In this document: piece by piece, positions 22,071 through 30,242 of the stretch
How the letters are laid out: each line of letters begins with the position of its first letter
Numbering within the stretch: the first letter of the stretch is position 1
Assembly (NCBI GenBank): GCA_016932255.1
Contig: JAFGDE010000028.1
Span: 1-36,709 of the forward strand
DNA length: 36,709 nucleotides
Direction: 5' to 3'
From: Candidatus Saganbacteria bacterium
GTDB lineage: Bacteria; Margulisbacteria; WOR-1; O2-12-FULL-45-9
Notes under the pieces: generated by a model
Seen by the model: the letters and a program-made list of their open reading frames with translations, nothing else
The model's database searches: none
Told to the model about the DNA's origin: nothing
Translations under genes and position numbers: made by a program

Positions 22071-22769
22071 GTGTCAATCAAGCAGAACCTGAACGAGATC
22101 AAGCGGCGGGTGGCTGAAGCGGCGCAGGCCGCAGGCCGCGATCCTGCCGGGATCAAGATTATCGCCGCGGTCAAGACCAGGTCGATCGAAGAAGTGCTGG
22201 AGATCCTTGAGGCCGGGCTCAGGGACATCGGTGACAACCGGGTCCAGGAAGCCGCGGCCAGGCAGTCCGCTATCCGCCAGAAGTTCCCCGATGTTGCCTG
22301 GCACATGATCGGCCATCTCCAGCGCAACAAAGTTAGACAAGCGCTTGACATCTTTGATATAATTCAGTCAGTTGACTCGGAGCGTCTGGCTAAAGAGCTC
22401 GACCGGCGGGCTAAAGAGAAAGGCATCCGGGTCCCCATTTTAATCGAAGTAAATACCTCTGGCGAAGAGACAAAGTACGGCATACCTGTTGATTCGGCGA
22501 TCGATCTGGTAAAGAAGATAGCGAACCTTCAAAATCTGCTGGTCCGGGGCCTGATGACGCTCGGCCCTTTATCGCCCGAAGCGGGGCGTTCCAGGGCGGC
22601 TTTTGCCGGCCTGCGGCGCCTGAGCGAGTCGCTCAAGGCCCTGAACCTGCCCAATGTGGAGATGGCGCATCTCTCGATGGGCATGACCGATGATCTGGAA
22701 GCGGCCATAGCCGAGGGTGCCAACATGGTCAGGATCGGCCGGGCATTGTTCGGACAAAGGAGTGGATAA
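22071..22769 (+). CDS. yggS: YggS/PROSC family PLP homeostasis protein
   Basis: A 232-residue alanine-racemase-fold protein that binds pyridoxal phosphate without known catalysis and keeps the free PLP pool and amino-acid levels in balance. The PLP lysine is Lys35 (IIAAVKTRS). GDNRVQEA (GENRVQE in most members), WHMIGHLQRNK, LIEVNTSGEETKYGI and the C-terminal LSMGMTDDLEAAIAEGANMVRIGRALFG region are all present. It starts at GTG 22071 just after the promoter. First gene of the yggS-sepF-proC-yggT cluster, an order shared with many Firmicutes and Cyanobacteria. Confidence 0.95.
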   Translation: MSIKQNLNEIKRRVAEAAQAAGRDPAGIKIIAAVKTRSIEEVLEILEAGLRDIGDNRVQEAAARQSAIRQKFPDVAWHMIGHLQRNKVRQALDIFDIIQSVDSERLAKELDRRAKEKGIRVPILIEVNTSGEETKYGIPVDSAIDLVKKIANLQNLLVRGLMTLGPLSPEAGRSRAAFAGLRRLSESLKALNLPNVEMAHLSMGMTDDLEAAIAEGANMVRIGRALFGQRSG

Positions 22770-22771
22770 AA

Positions 22772-23215
22772 ATGGTGGAAGGTCTGTTTAAGCGGGCAAA
22801 GGCGTTCATTGGTCTGGAGGAAGAAGGCGAGGAAGAGAAGAGCTACGGGCACCAGCAGCTGGACATGAGCAGCATACTCAAGAACAAGAAGGAAGGCGGC
22901 GGAGAGCCGGGCTACGGCATCATGATCTACGAGCCCAAGGTCTATGAGGATTCGCTCAACATCTCGACCAACCTGCGTAACGGTTCACCTGTCATCATCA
23001 ATCTCAAGCATCTTGACCCGACCGAGGGGACCCGGCTGATCGACTTTGTCTGCGGCACGGCCTACGCCATTGACGGCCACATGATGAAGATCGGCGAGAC
23101 CATCTTTTTGTTCGCGCCGAGCCAGATCGCCATCACTTCGGCGGATGAACGCCAGCCCCTGGAAGAAGAGATCTCTTTTGAACAGGAAAAAAGAGAGACG
23201 TTCTTTTCCCGCTGA
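22772..23215 (+). CDS. sepF: Cell division protein SepF
   Basis: A 147-residue protein. An N-terminal amphipathic helix (MVEGLFKRAKAFIGL) for membrane binding is followed by an acidic linker and the SepF domain (about 48-130) with VYEDSLNISTNLRNGSPVIINL and RLIDFVCGTAYAIDG. SepF anchors FtsZ to the membrane and shapes the septum. Family members occur mainly in Gram-positives, Cyanobacteria and Archaea; presence here in a diderm supports a position near Cyanobacteria. Shine-Dalgarno AAGGAG overlaps the end of yggS. Confidence 0.95.
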   Translation: MVEGLFKRAKAFIGLEEEGEEEKSYGHQQLDMSSILKNKKEGGGEPGYGIMIYEPKVYEDSLNISTNLRNGSPVIINLKHLDPTEGTRLIDFVCGTAYAIDGHMMKIGETIFLFAPSQIAITSADERQPLEEEISFEQEKRETFFSR

Positions 23216-23230
23216 ACCTAGAGGAGATTA

Positions 23231-24028
23231 ATGACCAATATAGGCTTCATCGGCGGCGGCAAAATGGCCGAAGCCATCATCAAAGGACTGCTTGATTCAG
23301 GCTGCGTGGCCGCTGCCGATGTCCATGTGGCCGAGATCAGGCGGGAGCGCCGGCAGCAGCTGGCCGCGGCCTGCCGGGTCGGTGTTTACGCCGACAATTC
23401 GGAAGTGGCCGGCCTGCACCCGGACGTGCTGGTCCTGGCGGTCAAGCCGCAGGACCTGGCTAACGCGGTCAACGGCCTGGTGGTCCACGGCCGGAGCCTG
23501 GTCATCTCGATCGCTGCCGGCTTAACGCTGGCTACGCTGGAAAAAGCCTTTCCCCAAAACGCGGTAATCAGGGCTATGCCTAATAATCCGGCACTGGTCA
23601 AGGCTGGTGTGACCGCTCTGGCTCCGGGCAGGAAGGTCAAGCCTGACCAGCTGGAGCTGGCCAAAAAGATCTTCGGTTCGGTGGGTGGGGTCGTGACAGT
23701 TGACGAAAAACTGATGGACGCGGTGACCGGGCTGTCCGGTTCCGGGCCGGCCTATGTTTATCTGATGATCGAGGGTTTGACCCGGGCGGGCGTCAAGCTC
23801 GGTCTGGAAAACAAGACCGCCGAGCATCTGGCGGTCGAAACAGTCTTTGGCGCGGCCAAGACGCTGAAAGAGTCGGGCAGGGGCGCTAGGGAGCTGAGGG
23901 AGATGGTCACGTCTCCCGGCGGCACAACGATCGAAGGCTTAAAGGTCCTGGAGAAAAAGGGTTTTATCCCCGCTTTGCTGGACGCGGTCAAGGCCGCGGC
24001 GGAAAAGTCAAAGAAACTGAGCCAGTAA
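23231..24028 (+). CDS. proC: Pyrroline-5-carboxylate reductase
   Basis: 265 residues; last step of proline synthesis, reduction of pyrroline-5-carboxylate with NAD(P)H. Rossmann start IGFIGGGKMAEAIIKGL; VLAVKPQDL; AMPNNPALVKAG; and the C-terminal dimer domain with GLSGSGPAYVYLMIE and REMVTSPGGTTIEGLKVLE. Length as usual (about 270). Shine-Dalgarno AGAGGAG lies upstream of the ATG. The stop overlaps the yggT start by one base (TAATG). Confidence 0.96.
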   Translation: MTNIGFIGGGKMAEAIIKGLLDSGCVAAADVHVAEIRRERRQQLAAACRVGVYADNSEVAGLHPDVLVLAVKPQDLANAVNGLVVHGRSLVISIAAGLTLATLEKAFPQNAVIRAMPNNPALVKAGVTALAPGRKVKPDQLELAKKIFGSVGGVVTVDEKLMDAVTGLSGSGPAYVYLMIEGLTRAGVKLGLENKTAEHLAVETVFGAAKTLKESGRGARELREMVTSPGGTTIEGLKVLEKKGFIPALLDAVKAAAEKSKKLSQ

Positions 24029-24285
24029 TGGACTTCGTTGTCATTGTCATACGCGTATTATTTTCGGCCTATTACGTGCTGCTGGTCTTCAGGGCGCTCT
24101 TGCCCTGGTTCCGGCTGGATAAAAGCCTGGCTGTCCTGCGGCCGGTCTATTTTCTGACCGAGCCTCTGCTGGCGACGATCAGGAAGGGCTTGCCGCCGGA
24201 CAGGATCGGCATGGATGTTGCGCCGTTTGTCGCACTGATCATGCTCTGGCTGCTTGAGCGAGTGCTTCTGGCCTGGGTCTTCTAG
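24028..24285 (+). CDS. yggT: YggT family membrane protein
   Basis: An 85-residue inner-membrane protein with two hydrophobic segments (about 2-24 and 65-85) around the YggT loop (PVYFLTEPLLATIRKGLPP). Homologues sit beside sepF and proC and have been linked to cell division, osmotic stress and, in plastids, nucleoid or photosystem organisation; the molecular role is uncertain. Single YggT unit, unlike the doubled E. coli protein. Confidence 0.9.
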   Translation: MDFVVIVIRVLFSAYYVLLVFRALLPWFRLDKSLAVLRPVYFLTEPLLATIRKGLPPDRIGMDVAPFVALIMLWLLERVLLAWVF

Positions 24286-24312
24286 CCCGGCCTTACAGAA
24301 AGGAATTTATCG

Positions 24313-25233
24313 ATGAGTGTTCTGATAGTCGGTTCTATTGGTCTGGATACGATCGAAACACCGTTCGGCAAAAAGCAGGATATCCTGGGCGGCTCGGCCA
24401 TCCATGCGGCGGTCGCGGCCAGTTTTTACGGGCCGGCGGCAGTTGCCGGCGTGGCCGGCAGCGATTTCCCTAAAGAGCATCTGGATTTCCTTGGCCAGCG
24501 CAAGATCGATGTCAGCGGCATCCAGATCATCGACGGCAAGACCTTCCGCTGGTCGGGCTATTATGAGTTCGACATGAACCAGGCGCACACGCGCGACACC
24601 CAGCTCAATGTCTACACCCGGTTCAAGCCGGAACTGCCGGAAAGCTTTCGCGACTGCAATTACGTCTTCCTGGCCAATTTCGATCCCGAGCTTCAGCTCA
24701 AGGTGCTGCAACAGGTGAAAAAGCCCAAGCTGGTGGCCATGGACACGATGAACTTCTGGATCGAGAATAAAAGGCAGGCCCTGCATAAGGTGATCAGGCA
24801 CGTTGACCTGCTGCTGCTCAACGACGGCGAGGCCAGGCAGTTCATGGAAACACCCAATTTGCCGATCGCGGCAGCGCGGTTGCTCAAGCTCGGGCCAAAG
24901 TCGGTCATTATCAAGAAGGGTGAGCACGGCGCGCTATATTTCTCGGATAAGGGCTATTTTTCCGCGCCGTCGTACCCCCAGGACCAACTGCGCGACCCGA
25001 CCGGCGCCGGCGATTCCTTTGCCGGCGGATTGATCGGTTATCTGGCAGGCAGCGATGACCTGTCGGAAGATAACATCCGGCGGGCGATCATTGTCGGCTC
25101 GGTCATGGCCTCATTCAATATCGAAGATTTCAGCTTGGACCGGATGAAGCGATTGACCCGCCGGGAGATCCAGGAGCGTTTCAGCGAGTTCAAACGTTTT
25201 TCAGAGTTCGAAGCAATCGGTGCTTTGCAATAA
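24313..25233 (+). CDS. PfkB-family carbohydrate/nucleoside kinase
   Basis: A 306-residue ribokinase-like protein. The N-terminal substrate site has VLIVGSIGLDTIETPFG and GGSAIHAAVAAS; the anion-hole/base motif DPTGAGDSFAGG carries catalytic Asp234. The substrate is a sugar or nucleoside phosphorylated with ATP; I cannot choose which. The C-terminal part is basic and helical (DRMKRLTRREIQERFSEFKRF). SD AAGGAA upstream. It lies 27 nt after yggT and 18 nt before the aldolase-like gene, inside the relA/spoT operon, so a link to nucleotide or sugar-phosphate signalling is possible but only inferred. Confidence 0.88.
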   Translation: MSVLIVGSIGLDTIETPFGKKQDILGGSAIHAAVAASFYGPAAVAGVAGSDFPKEHLDFLGQRKIDVSGIQIIDGKTFRWSGYYEFDMNQAHTRDTQLNVYTRFKPELPESFRDCNYVFLANFDPELQLKVLQQVKKPKLVAMDTMNFWIENKRQALHKVIRHVDLLLLNDGEARQFMETPNLPIAAARLLKLGPKSVIIKKGEHGALYFSDKGYFSAPSYPQDQLRDPTGAGDSFAGGLIGYLAGSDDLSEDNIRRAIIVGSVMASFNIEDFSLDRMKRLTRREIQERFSEFKRFSEFEAIGALQ

Positions 25234-25251
25234 AATATTCAGGAGGGCAAT

Positions 25252-25941
25252 ATGTTAGAGGTTTTTCAGAAGATCGGGAAGATGATGTTTCAGGCCGGCT
25301 TAGTGGACGCGGCGGGCGGCAGTTTAAGCCTGCTGGACGGGGATAATATACTTATCACCAAAAAGGAGGCAATGCTGGGTGATCTAGGCAAGGACGATCT
25401 GGTCAAGGTCGGGCTGGAAAAGGGGCCGGATGACGAAAAAGCCGCCTTTGATCTGGAAGCCCACCGCGCAGTCTACAAACGCGGCAAGGTCAAGGCGATC
25501 GTTTCCGCTGTGCCGGCCGAAGCCATTGCCATCTCTTTGACCGACAACAAGATCGTGCCCCAGGACAGCCGGGGCCTGAGGCTGTTTAAGTCAGCGTCGA
25601 TCGTGCGTGTGCGTGATAATAGTAATTTTGACGAGGTCGTGCGTTTGCTGCCTAATTTCCTTGGTGGCGAGAACAGCGCGGCCGCGGTCAAGGGCCAGGG
25701 GATTTACGCTGCTGGTTCCGATTTGGCCGAGGCTTTCCGTGTTGCTGCGGCCTTGGCCAATTCCTGCAAGGTGCTGGTGGCCATGCGCTCTTCCAGCAGC
25801 GGTCGGGGAGGATCAGGTCCCAGCGGTGGTCACAGCCGCGGGCCGGGCGGCGGCCGCGGCCAGCGCGACAAACGTGAGTTCAAATCGGCCATCCCGCCGG
25901 GGATTGGCGTGATGGGCCGGGACCGCTATCGTAAAAGATGA
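25252..25941 (+). CDS. Class II aldolase/adducin-fold protein lacking the metal site, with RG-rich tail
   Basis: 229 residues. Residues 1-180 follow the class II aldolase (fuculose-phosphate aldolase/adducin) pattern: AGLVDAAGGSLSLLDGDNIL, ITKKEAMLGDL and LEAHRAVYKRGKVKAIV. The zinc ligands are gone: the HNH of fuculose aldolase reads SAV (Ser85, Val87) and the third His site reads KGQG (Gln149); the catalytic Glu position is Asp67. It is therefore probably a non-catalytic, binding or scaffold protein. Residues 181-208 form a Ser/Gly/Arg tail with RGG-like units, typical of RNA binding. An AGGAGGG Shine-Dalgarno precedes it; its stop overlaps the relA/spoT start (ATGA). Confidence 0.75.
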   Translation: MLEVFQKIGKMMFQAGLVDAAGGSLSLLDGDNILITKKEAMLGDLGKDDLVKVGLEKGPDDEKAAFDLEAHRAVYKRGKVKAIVSAVPAEAIAISLTDNKIVPQDSRGLRLFKSASIVRVRDNSNFDEVVRLLPNFLGGENSAAAVKGQGIYAAGSDLAEAFRVAAALANSCKVLVAMRSSSSGRGGSGPSGGHSRGPGGGRGQRDKREFKSAIPPGIGVMGRDRYRKR

Positions 25942-27896
25942 ACGACCTGTCCGTCCTCTTCGACAATATCAGGAAATATGAGCCCGAGGCTGATCTTGGT
26001 CTTATCGAGCGGGCCTATGGATTGGCTAAAGAGGCGCACAAGGAACACAAGCGCCTGTCCGGCGACCCTTATATTACCCATCCTTTAGCTGTGGCCGTGA
26101 TCCTTTCCGAACTGGAGCAGGATGCGCTGACCATTGCCGCGGCCCTGCTGCACGATGTGGTCGAGGACGCTGACGTAAGCAACGAGGACCTGGTCGAGCA
26201 GTTCGGCAGGGAAGTGGCCAAGCTGGTCGAGGGCGTGACCAAGCTCGGCCGGCTTTCGTTCACCAGCCGTGAAGTGCGTCAGGCTGAGAATTTCCGCAAG
26301 ATGTTCGTAGCCATGGGCGAGGATTTCCGCATCATTGTCATCAAGCTGGCTGACAGGCTGCACAACATGAGGACCCTCAAGTATCTGCCTCCGCCGAAAC
26401 AAAAAGAGACCGCGCTTGAGACCAGGGAAATTTTCGCGCCGCTGGCCCATCGCCTGGGCATGTGGCGCTTAAAGTGGGAGCTGGAGGACTTATCTTTCTC
26501 TTTTCTTGAGCCGGACAAGTATAGCGAGATCAAGAACCGCGTGGCTGAGAGCCGCAGCCTGCGCGAAAAATATATCAAGGATTTTCTGGACCAGTCGCGT
26601 CAGATGCTGGGCAAGGTCAGCATTGAGGCTGATATTTACGGCCGGCCCAAGCATTTTTATAGCATTTACCACAAGATGGTCGACCAGAACCTTGAGTTTG
26701 ACGAAATTTACGACCTGACGGCTGTGCGCATGATCGTTGATACCATCAAAGAATGCTATGCCGTGCTTGGCCTGGTGCACGCGGCCTGGAAACCGATCCC
26801 CGGCCGGTTCAAGGATTATATAGCCATGCCCAAGAGTAACGGCTATCAATCGCTTCACACGACGGTTATCGGCCCGGGCGGCCGTCCTGTTGAGATCCAG
26901 ATCCGCACCACGGACATGCACCGGGTGGCTGAGTACGGCATTGCCGCGCACTGGCGTTATAAAGAGGGCGAGACCGACCGCGGCCTGGACCAGAAGATGT
27001 CCTGGTTCAGGCAGATGCTGGACTGGCAGGAGGAACTGAAAGACGCCAAGGACTTCATGGAGAGCCTCAAGATCGACCTGTTCATCGAAGAGGTCTTTGT
27101 TTTCACGCCCAAGGGCGATGTTTTTGACCTGCCGACTGACGCCACACCGGTCGATTTTGCCTATCGCGTGCACACTGAGGTCGGCCATAGGACTGTCGGA
27201 GCTAGAGTCAACGGCCGTATCGTGCCGCTGGACTTCAAACTGAGAAATGGCGACATTGTTGAGATCCTGACCGGCAAGAAGGACAATCCGAGCAAGGACT
27301 GGCTGATGTTCGTCAAAACCGCGGGCGCGCGCGTTAAGATCCGCAACTGGTTCAAGAAGCAGTTAGGTATTACCAAGGTAGAATCGTCGCAGGCGATCGT
27401 GGCCAGGGAAGAACCTCAGGTCAAGCCGCTGCTGCAGCCGCGGCGCAAGGGCAAGACCAAGTCAGCTGTCCATGTTTCCGGCCTGGAAAACGTGCTGGTG
27501 CGCTTTTCCAAATGCTGCCGGCCCATTCCGGGCGAGCGCATTATCGGTTTTATCACTCGCGGCAAGGGCATCACGGTCCACCGCCATGATTGTCCCAATG
27601 TGGTCAGCCAGGACGTGCCTCAGGACCGTTTGATCAAGGTTGATTGGAACCCGAATTCTGAGATCTTTTTTCCGGTTGAGGTCGAGGTTGAGGCTTTTGA
27701 CCGGGTAGGGGTGCTGAAGGATATTCTGGCTCAAGTTTCTGAAACTAAAACGAACGTTTCCGCGGCCCGCATCTCCACCAAACGCGGCTCTTCCGCATTT
27801 TTGCGTTTAACTGTTGACGTTCAGAACAAAGAACAGCTCGACCACGTCATTGCCGCTATCCGCAAGGTCCCTGATGTGTATGATGTGCATAGGTAA
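25938..27896 (+). CDS. relA/spoT: Bifunctional (p)ppGpp synthetase/hydrolase RelA/SpoT
   Basis: A 652-residue canonical RSH. The HD hydrolase (about 25-190) has THPLAVAVI (His48), LLHDVVEDAD (His72, Asp73) and IKLADRLHNMRTL (Asp139). The synthetase (about 235-345) has YDLTAVRMIV, FKDYIAMPKSNGYQSLHTT and VEIQIRT (Glu319), all intact. The TGS domain (about 395-450) and the Cys/His conserved segment (KCCRPIPGERIIGFITRG … HRHDCPN) precede a C-terminal ACT domain. It makes and degrades the stringent-response alarmone. It is somewhat shorter than the usual 720-740 residues, mainly between synthetase and TGS and between TGS and the Cys segment. Last gene of the yggS operon, overlapping the aldolase-like gene by 4 nt. 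Confidence 0.96.
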   Translation: MNDLSVLFDNIRKYEPEADLGLIERAYGLAKEAHKEHKRLSGDPYITHPLAVAVILSELEQDALTIAAALLHDVVEDADVSNEDLVEQFGREVAKLVEGVTKLGRLSFTSREVRQAENFRKMFVAMGEDFRIIVIKLADRLHNMRTLKYLPPPKQKETALETREIFAPLAHRLGMWRLKWELEDLSFSFLEPDKYSEIKNRVAESRSLREKYIKDFLDQSRQMLGKVSIEADIYGRPKHFYSIYHKMVDQNLEFDEIYDLTAVRMIVDTIKECYAVLGLVHAAWKPIPGRFKDYIAMPKSNGYQSLHTTVIGPGGRPVEIQIRTTDMHRVAEYGIAAHWRYKEGETDRGLDQKMSWFRQMLDWQEELKDAKDFMESLKIDLFIEEVFVFTPKGDVFDLPTDATPVDFAYRVHTEVGHRTVGARVNGRIVPLDFKLRNGDIVEILTGKKDNPSKDWLMFVKTAGARVKIRNWFKKQLGITKVESSQAIVAREEPQVKPLLQPRRKGKTKSAVHVSGLENVLVRFSKCCRPIPGERIIGFITRGKGITVHRHDCPNVVSQDVPQDRLIKVDWNPNSEIFFPVEVEVEAFDRVGVLKDILAQVSETKTNVSAARISTKRGSSAFLRLTVDVQNKEQLDHVIAAIRKVPDVYDVHR

Positions 27897-27913
27897 ATTC
27901 CAATAATCAAAGG

Positions 27914-27940
27914 AATGGCTCGGAAAGGATTTGAGCCATT
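27914..27940. terminator. Hairpin between convergent relA/spoT and a hypothetical gene
   Basis: AATGGCTC (27914-27921) and GAGCCATT (27933-27940) form a perfect 8-bp stem; inner AAA/TTT pairs may extend it. Neither side has a long T-run, so termination strength is uncertain. It sits in the only non-overlapping convergent gap of the window, which favours a bidirectional terminator. Confidence 0.45.
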
Positions 27941-27976
27941 AAAGTTACAAATTCATTGTTTTAAAGAAAAAGCTCG

Positions 27977-28777
27977 TTACCCCCGTGTTTCGCGGTTGAA
28001 GAGGTTAAGCGAGTCGCGCAGGTAGCGTAGATGGAACTCTTTTATGGTCGCGTTCAGAGCTTCAAGCTCAAGATGAGCCGGCTCGCGGTTCTGTCGGCCA
28101 TTGTTGAGAAAATATTCCAGCCAGCTTTTCAGGTCCCCGACCTCAGCCTTCTGCTCTTCAGAAAGATCCTGATAACCCGTGTACTGGAATAAATAACGAA
28201 AAGTGAAACAACTTTCGCGGAGCGTTATAAGAGTGGCGTCAGAGAACCGGTTGTTCTTGGGCCGCCTCAGGGAGGCTGGTCCGCCGATTGCCGGCTCAGG
28301 CCCCGTAAACTTCGGCTTGCCCAATATATCTTCCCTGGTCATCGGCCTGGCCAATATCTGAACAGCCGGCTTTGAGCGGTTAATGAACTCGATCTCAATG
28401 CCTTGGCCGGCAAAAAGCTCGGATAATTTTTCGCCCATCAGATCCGAAGACCTGATGGCCTGGATCAGCTCGCTGAGCGCGGCCTCGGTCACGCCGGTTT
28501 TTAAGGTCACGCGTTCAATGCTGCGCCTGGCCAGGTTAGCGCCCAGCGGGACAGCCTGCCGCAAAGTTTCCAGTTGAGTGTCCCAGGGGGTCTTGAACAG
28601 GAAACGCAGGCTGAAAAAAGAACGATCGCCGTAACCTTGCTTGACCGGTGAGATGCTTACCGTACGGCCGGCAGCGATATTGACAAAAGCGGCCAGACTC
28701 CTGGCAAAATACCCGTAATCTCCGGCTGTCGGCCGGCGATGCGTCGGGGTCGCCTGGATAACTGAACGGACGTTCAT
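27977..28777 (-). CDS. Hypothetical protein, soluble, helical C-terminus
   Basis: A 266-residue protein I do not recognise. It starts MNVRSVIQATPTHRRPTAGD and appears to have a mixed alpha/beta N-terminal region (about 20-135), a basic linker near residues 140-180 (MTREDILGKPKFTG; RRPKNNRFSD) and a helical C-terminal part (about 180-266) rich in Leu, Glu and aromatic residues. No signal peptide, membrane helix or metal motif is visible. Codon use matches neighbours, so it is likely real. It stands alone on the minus strand, divergent from holB by 78 bp, with no clear Shine-Dalgarno. Possibly lineage-specific. Confidence 0.7.
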   Translation of the reverse strand: MNVRSVIQATPTHRRPTAGDYGYFARSLAAFVNIAAGRTVSISPVKQGYGDRSFFSLRFLFKTPWDTQLETLRQAVPLGANLARRSIERVTLKTGVTEAALSELIQAIRSSDLMGEKLSELFAGQGIEIEFINRSKPAVQILARPMTREDILGKPKFTGPEPAIGGPASLRRPKNNRFSDATLITLRESCFTFRYLFQYTGYQDLSEEQKAEVGDLKSWLEYFLNNGRQNREPAHLELEALNATIKEFHLRYLRDSLNLFNRETRG

Positions 28778-28839
28778 GACGGCTATTCTTCGGATGACAG
28801 GAAGAGAAATTTCAGGCTTTTGTTACATTACATGATTCA

Positions 28840-28848
28840 TGCTATAAT
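28840..28848 (+). promoter_or_regulatory. Extended -10 promoter of the holB operon
   Basis: TGCTATAAT (TG 28840-28841, TATAAT 28843-28848), identical to the yggS element. The ATG at 28856 is 7 nt beyond, implying a leaderless mRNA for the whole operon. Confidence 0.65.
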
Positions 28849-28855
28849 TACCCCC

Positions 28856-29557
28856 ATGTCGCGCGTGGAAAAGATACTCAAAGGCATCGCGAAAAGCGAG
28901 CGCGTGGCAGGCGCTTATCTTTTTATCGGGCCGCCCAATGTTGGTAAAAAGGCCGCGGCAGATCAGCTGGCTGAACTGCTCGGCTGCGCCAAAATAGACC
29001 GCGTTGTCGTCGGGCCGGATGGGGCAAGCGTCAAGATCGAACAGGTCAGGGACCTCCAGATCAGGGTGCGCTTTGGCCCGAATTCCGGCAAGTATTTGCT
29101 GGCGACCATTGAACGGGCGGATACGATGACGGACCAGGCCGCGGCTGCGTTCCTGAAAACTTTGGAAGAGCCGCCGCCCGGCGTTGTCTTTATCCTGCTC
29201 TGCGAGCGGGAAGATAAACTGCCGGCCACGATCAGCTCGCGCTGCCAGCGGGTGCTCTTTCCTGAGGATGTGGTCGAGTGGCGGCCAAAAGATGAGTGGC
29301 AGACGCTGTGCAAAGAGCTGAACAGTCTGGCAAAAAAGAACACAGCCGAACTGCTCAGCTTGTCGGGTAAGCTGGCAAAGGAAAAAGAGCGCATCGAGGA
29401 CGTGCTTTATGAGCTGGCCAGCTACAGCCGATATCAGCTTAACAGGGCGGACCTGGCCAGGATCGTGCTGGATACTTTGCGGTTCATCAAACGCCGAGCC
29501 AATCTGCGCCTGGCGCTCGACGTCATGTGCCTGAAAATGGGGGAGACCAATGTCTGA
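28856..29557 (+). CDS. holB: DNA polymerase III delta' subunit-like protein
   Basis: A 233-residue clamp-loader-type AAA+ protein, shorter than E. coli delta' (334). It has a P-loop-like GPPNVGKK (residues 25-32, Lys in place of the final Thr/Ser), the FLKTLEEPPPGVVFIL segment and the SRC motif (ISSRCQ) that serves as the arginine finger. The zinc-binding cysteines of many DnaX/delta' proteins are missing, leaving Cys50 alone. The collar domain is short. It helps load the sliding clamp. The start at 28856 is set by the -10 box 7 nt upstream, so an extension to 28820 is rejected. Next to ricT, as in Firmicutes; overlaps it by 8 nt. Confidence 0.85.
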   Translation: MSRVEKILKGIAKSERVAGAYLFIGPPNVGKKAAADQLAELLGCAKIDRVVVGPDGASVKIEQVRDLQIRVRFGPNSGKYLLATIERADTMTDQAAAAFLKTLEEPPPGVVFILLCEREDKLPATISSRCQRVLFPEDVVEWRPKDEWQTLCKELNSLAKKNTAELLSLSGKLAKEKERIEDVLYELASYSRYQLNRADLARIVLDTLRFIKRRANLRLALDVMCLKMGETNV

Positions 29558-30242
29558 AGAAAAACCGGCCCACGCGCCGCATATGGCGATCAAGCTGAGG
29601 AAATTCGACCGTGTCTGCCCGATCACCGGCTACAAAGAGGGTTCGATCAAGGTCGGCTCGCCCGTCATCGTCCAGACCGACCGGGGTGTTGAGTACGGCG
29701 AGATCCTCGAATACAAGTTCGGCCTGCCTAAGGCCCAGTCCCGCGACGTTAAACTGAAAAAGGTCCTGCGCTACGCCACGGCCCAGGACATCGACAAGGT
29801 CAGGGGCCTGCCGGACCTGGAAGAAAAGGCCATCAGCATCTCCGCCCAGAAGATCCTGGAGCATGAACTGCCGATCAAGATCGTCAGCGCCGAGTATCTC
29901 TTTGACGCCAACCGGGCGATCATCTATTACAAGGTCCAGGAAGGCAAGAAGATCAAGAACCTGCGCGACCTGACCCGGGACCTGTCCTCCAGCCTTGAGG
30001 CCAGGATCAGCCTGCGCCAGGTCTCGCCCCGCGACGAGGCCCGCATGTGCGGCGGGCTCGGGCCGTGCGGCAGGCCGCTTTGCTGCGCCGCTTGGCTGGA
30101 AAAACCGCGCCACGTGACCGTGCGCATGGTCAAGGACCAGGGCCTGCAGATTTCGCCGACTAAGACGTCCGGCATCTGCGGCCGCCTGATGTGCTGCCTG
30201 GAGTATGAATATGGAAAAAACGATAAAGGAGGGAGATCATGA
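29550..30242 (+). CDS. ricT: PSP1-domain protein RicT/YaaT
   Basis: A 230-residue PSP1 C-terminal-domain protein. In Bacillus, RicT (YaaT) joins RicA and RicF in an iron-sulfur complex that assists RNase Y and sporulation signalling. The cysteine signature is intact: MCGGLGPCGRPLCCAAWL and SGICGRLMCCLEYEYG. The N-terminal half has VQTDRGVEYGEIL. It follows holB with an 8-nt overlap, as in many Firmicutes, and overlaps rpsU by 4 nt (ATGA). Whether RNase Y is its partner here is not shown by the window. Confidence 0.92.
   Translation: MSEEKPAHAPHMAIKLRKFDRVCPITGYKEGSIKVGSPVIVQTDRGVEYGEILEYKFGLPKAQSRDVKLKKVLRYATAQDIDKVRGLPDLEEKAISISAQKILEHELPIKIVSAEYLFDANRAIIYYKVQEGKKIKNLRDLTRDLSSSLEARISLRQVSPRDEARMCGGLGPCGRPLCCAAWLEKPRHVTVRMVKDQGLQISPTKTSGICGRLMCCLEYEYGKNDKGGRS

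Noticed and set aside
28820-28855. N-terminal extension of HolB
   Set aside because: The -10 box at 28843-28848 lies within it, and the fold begins after the ATG at 28856.
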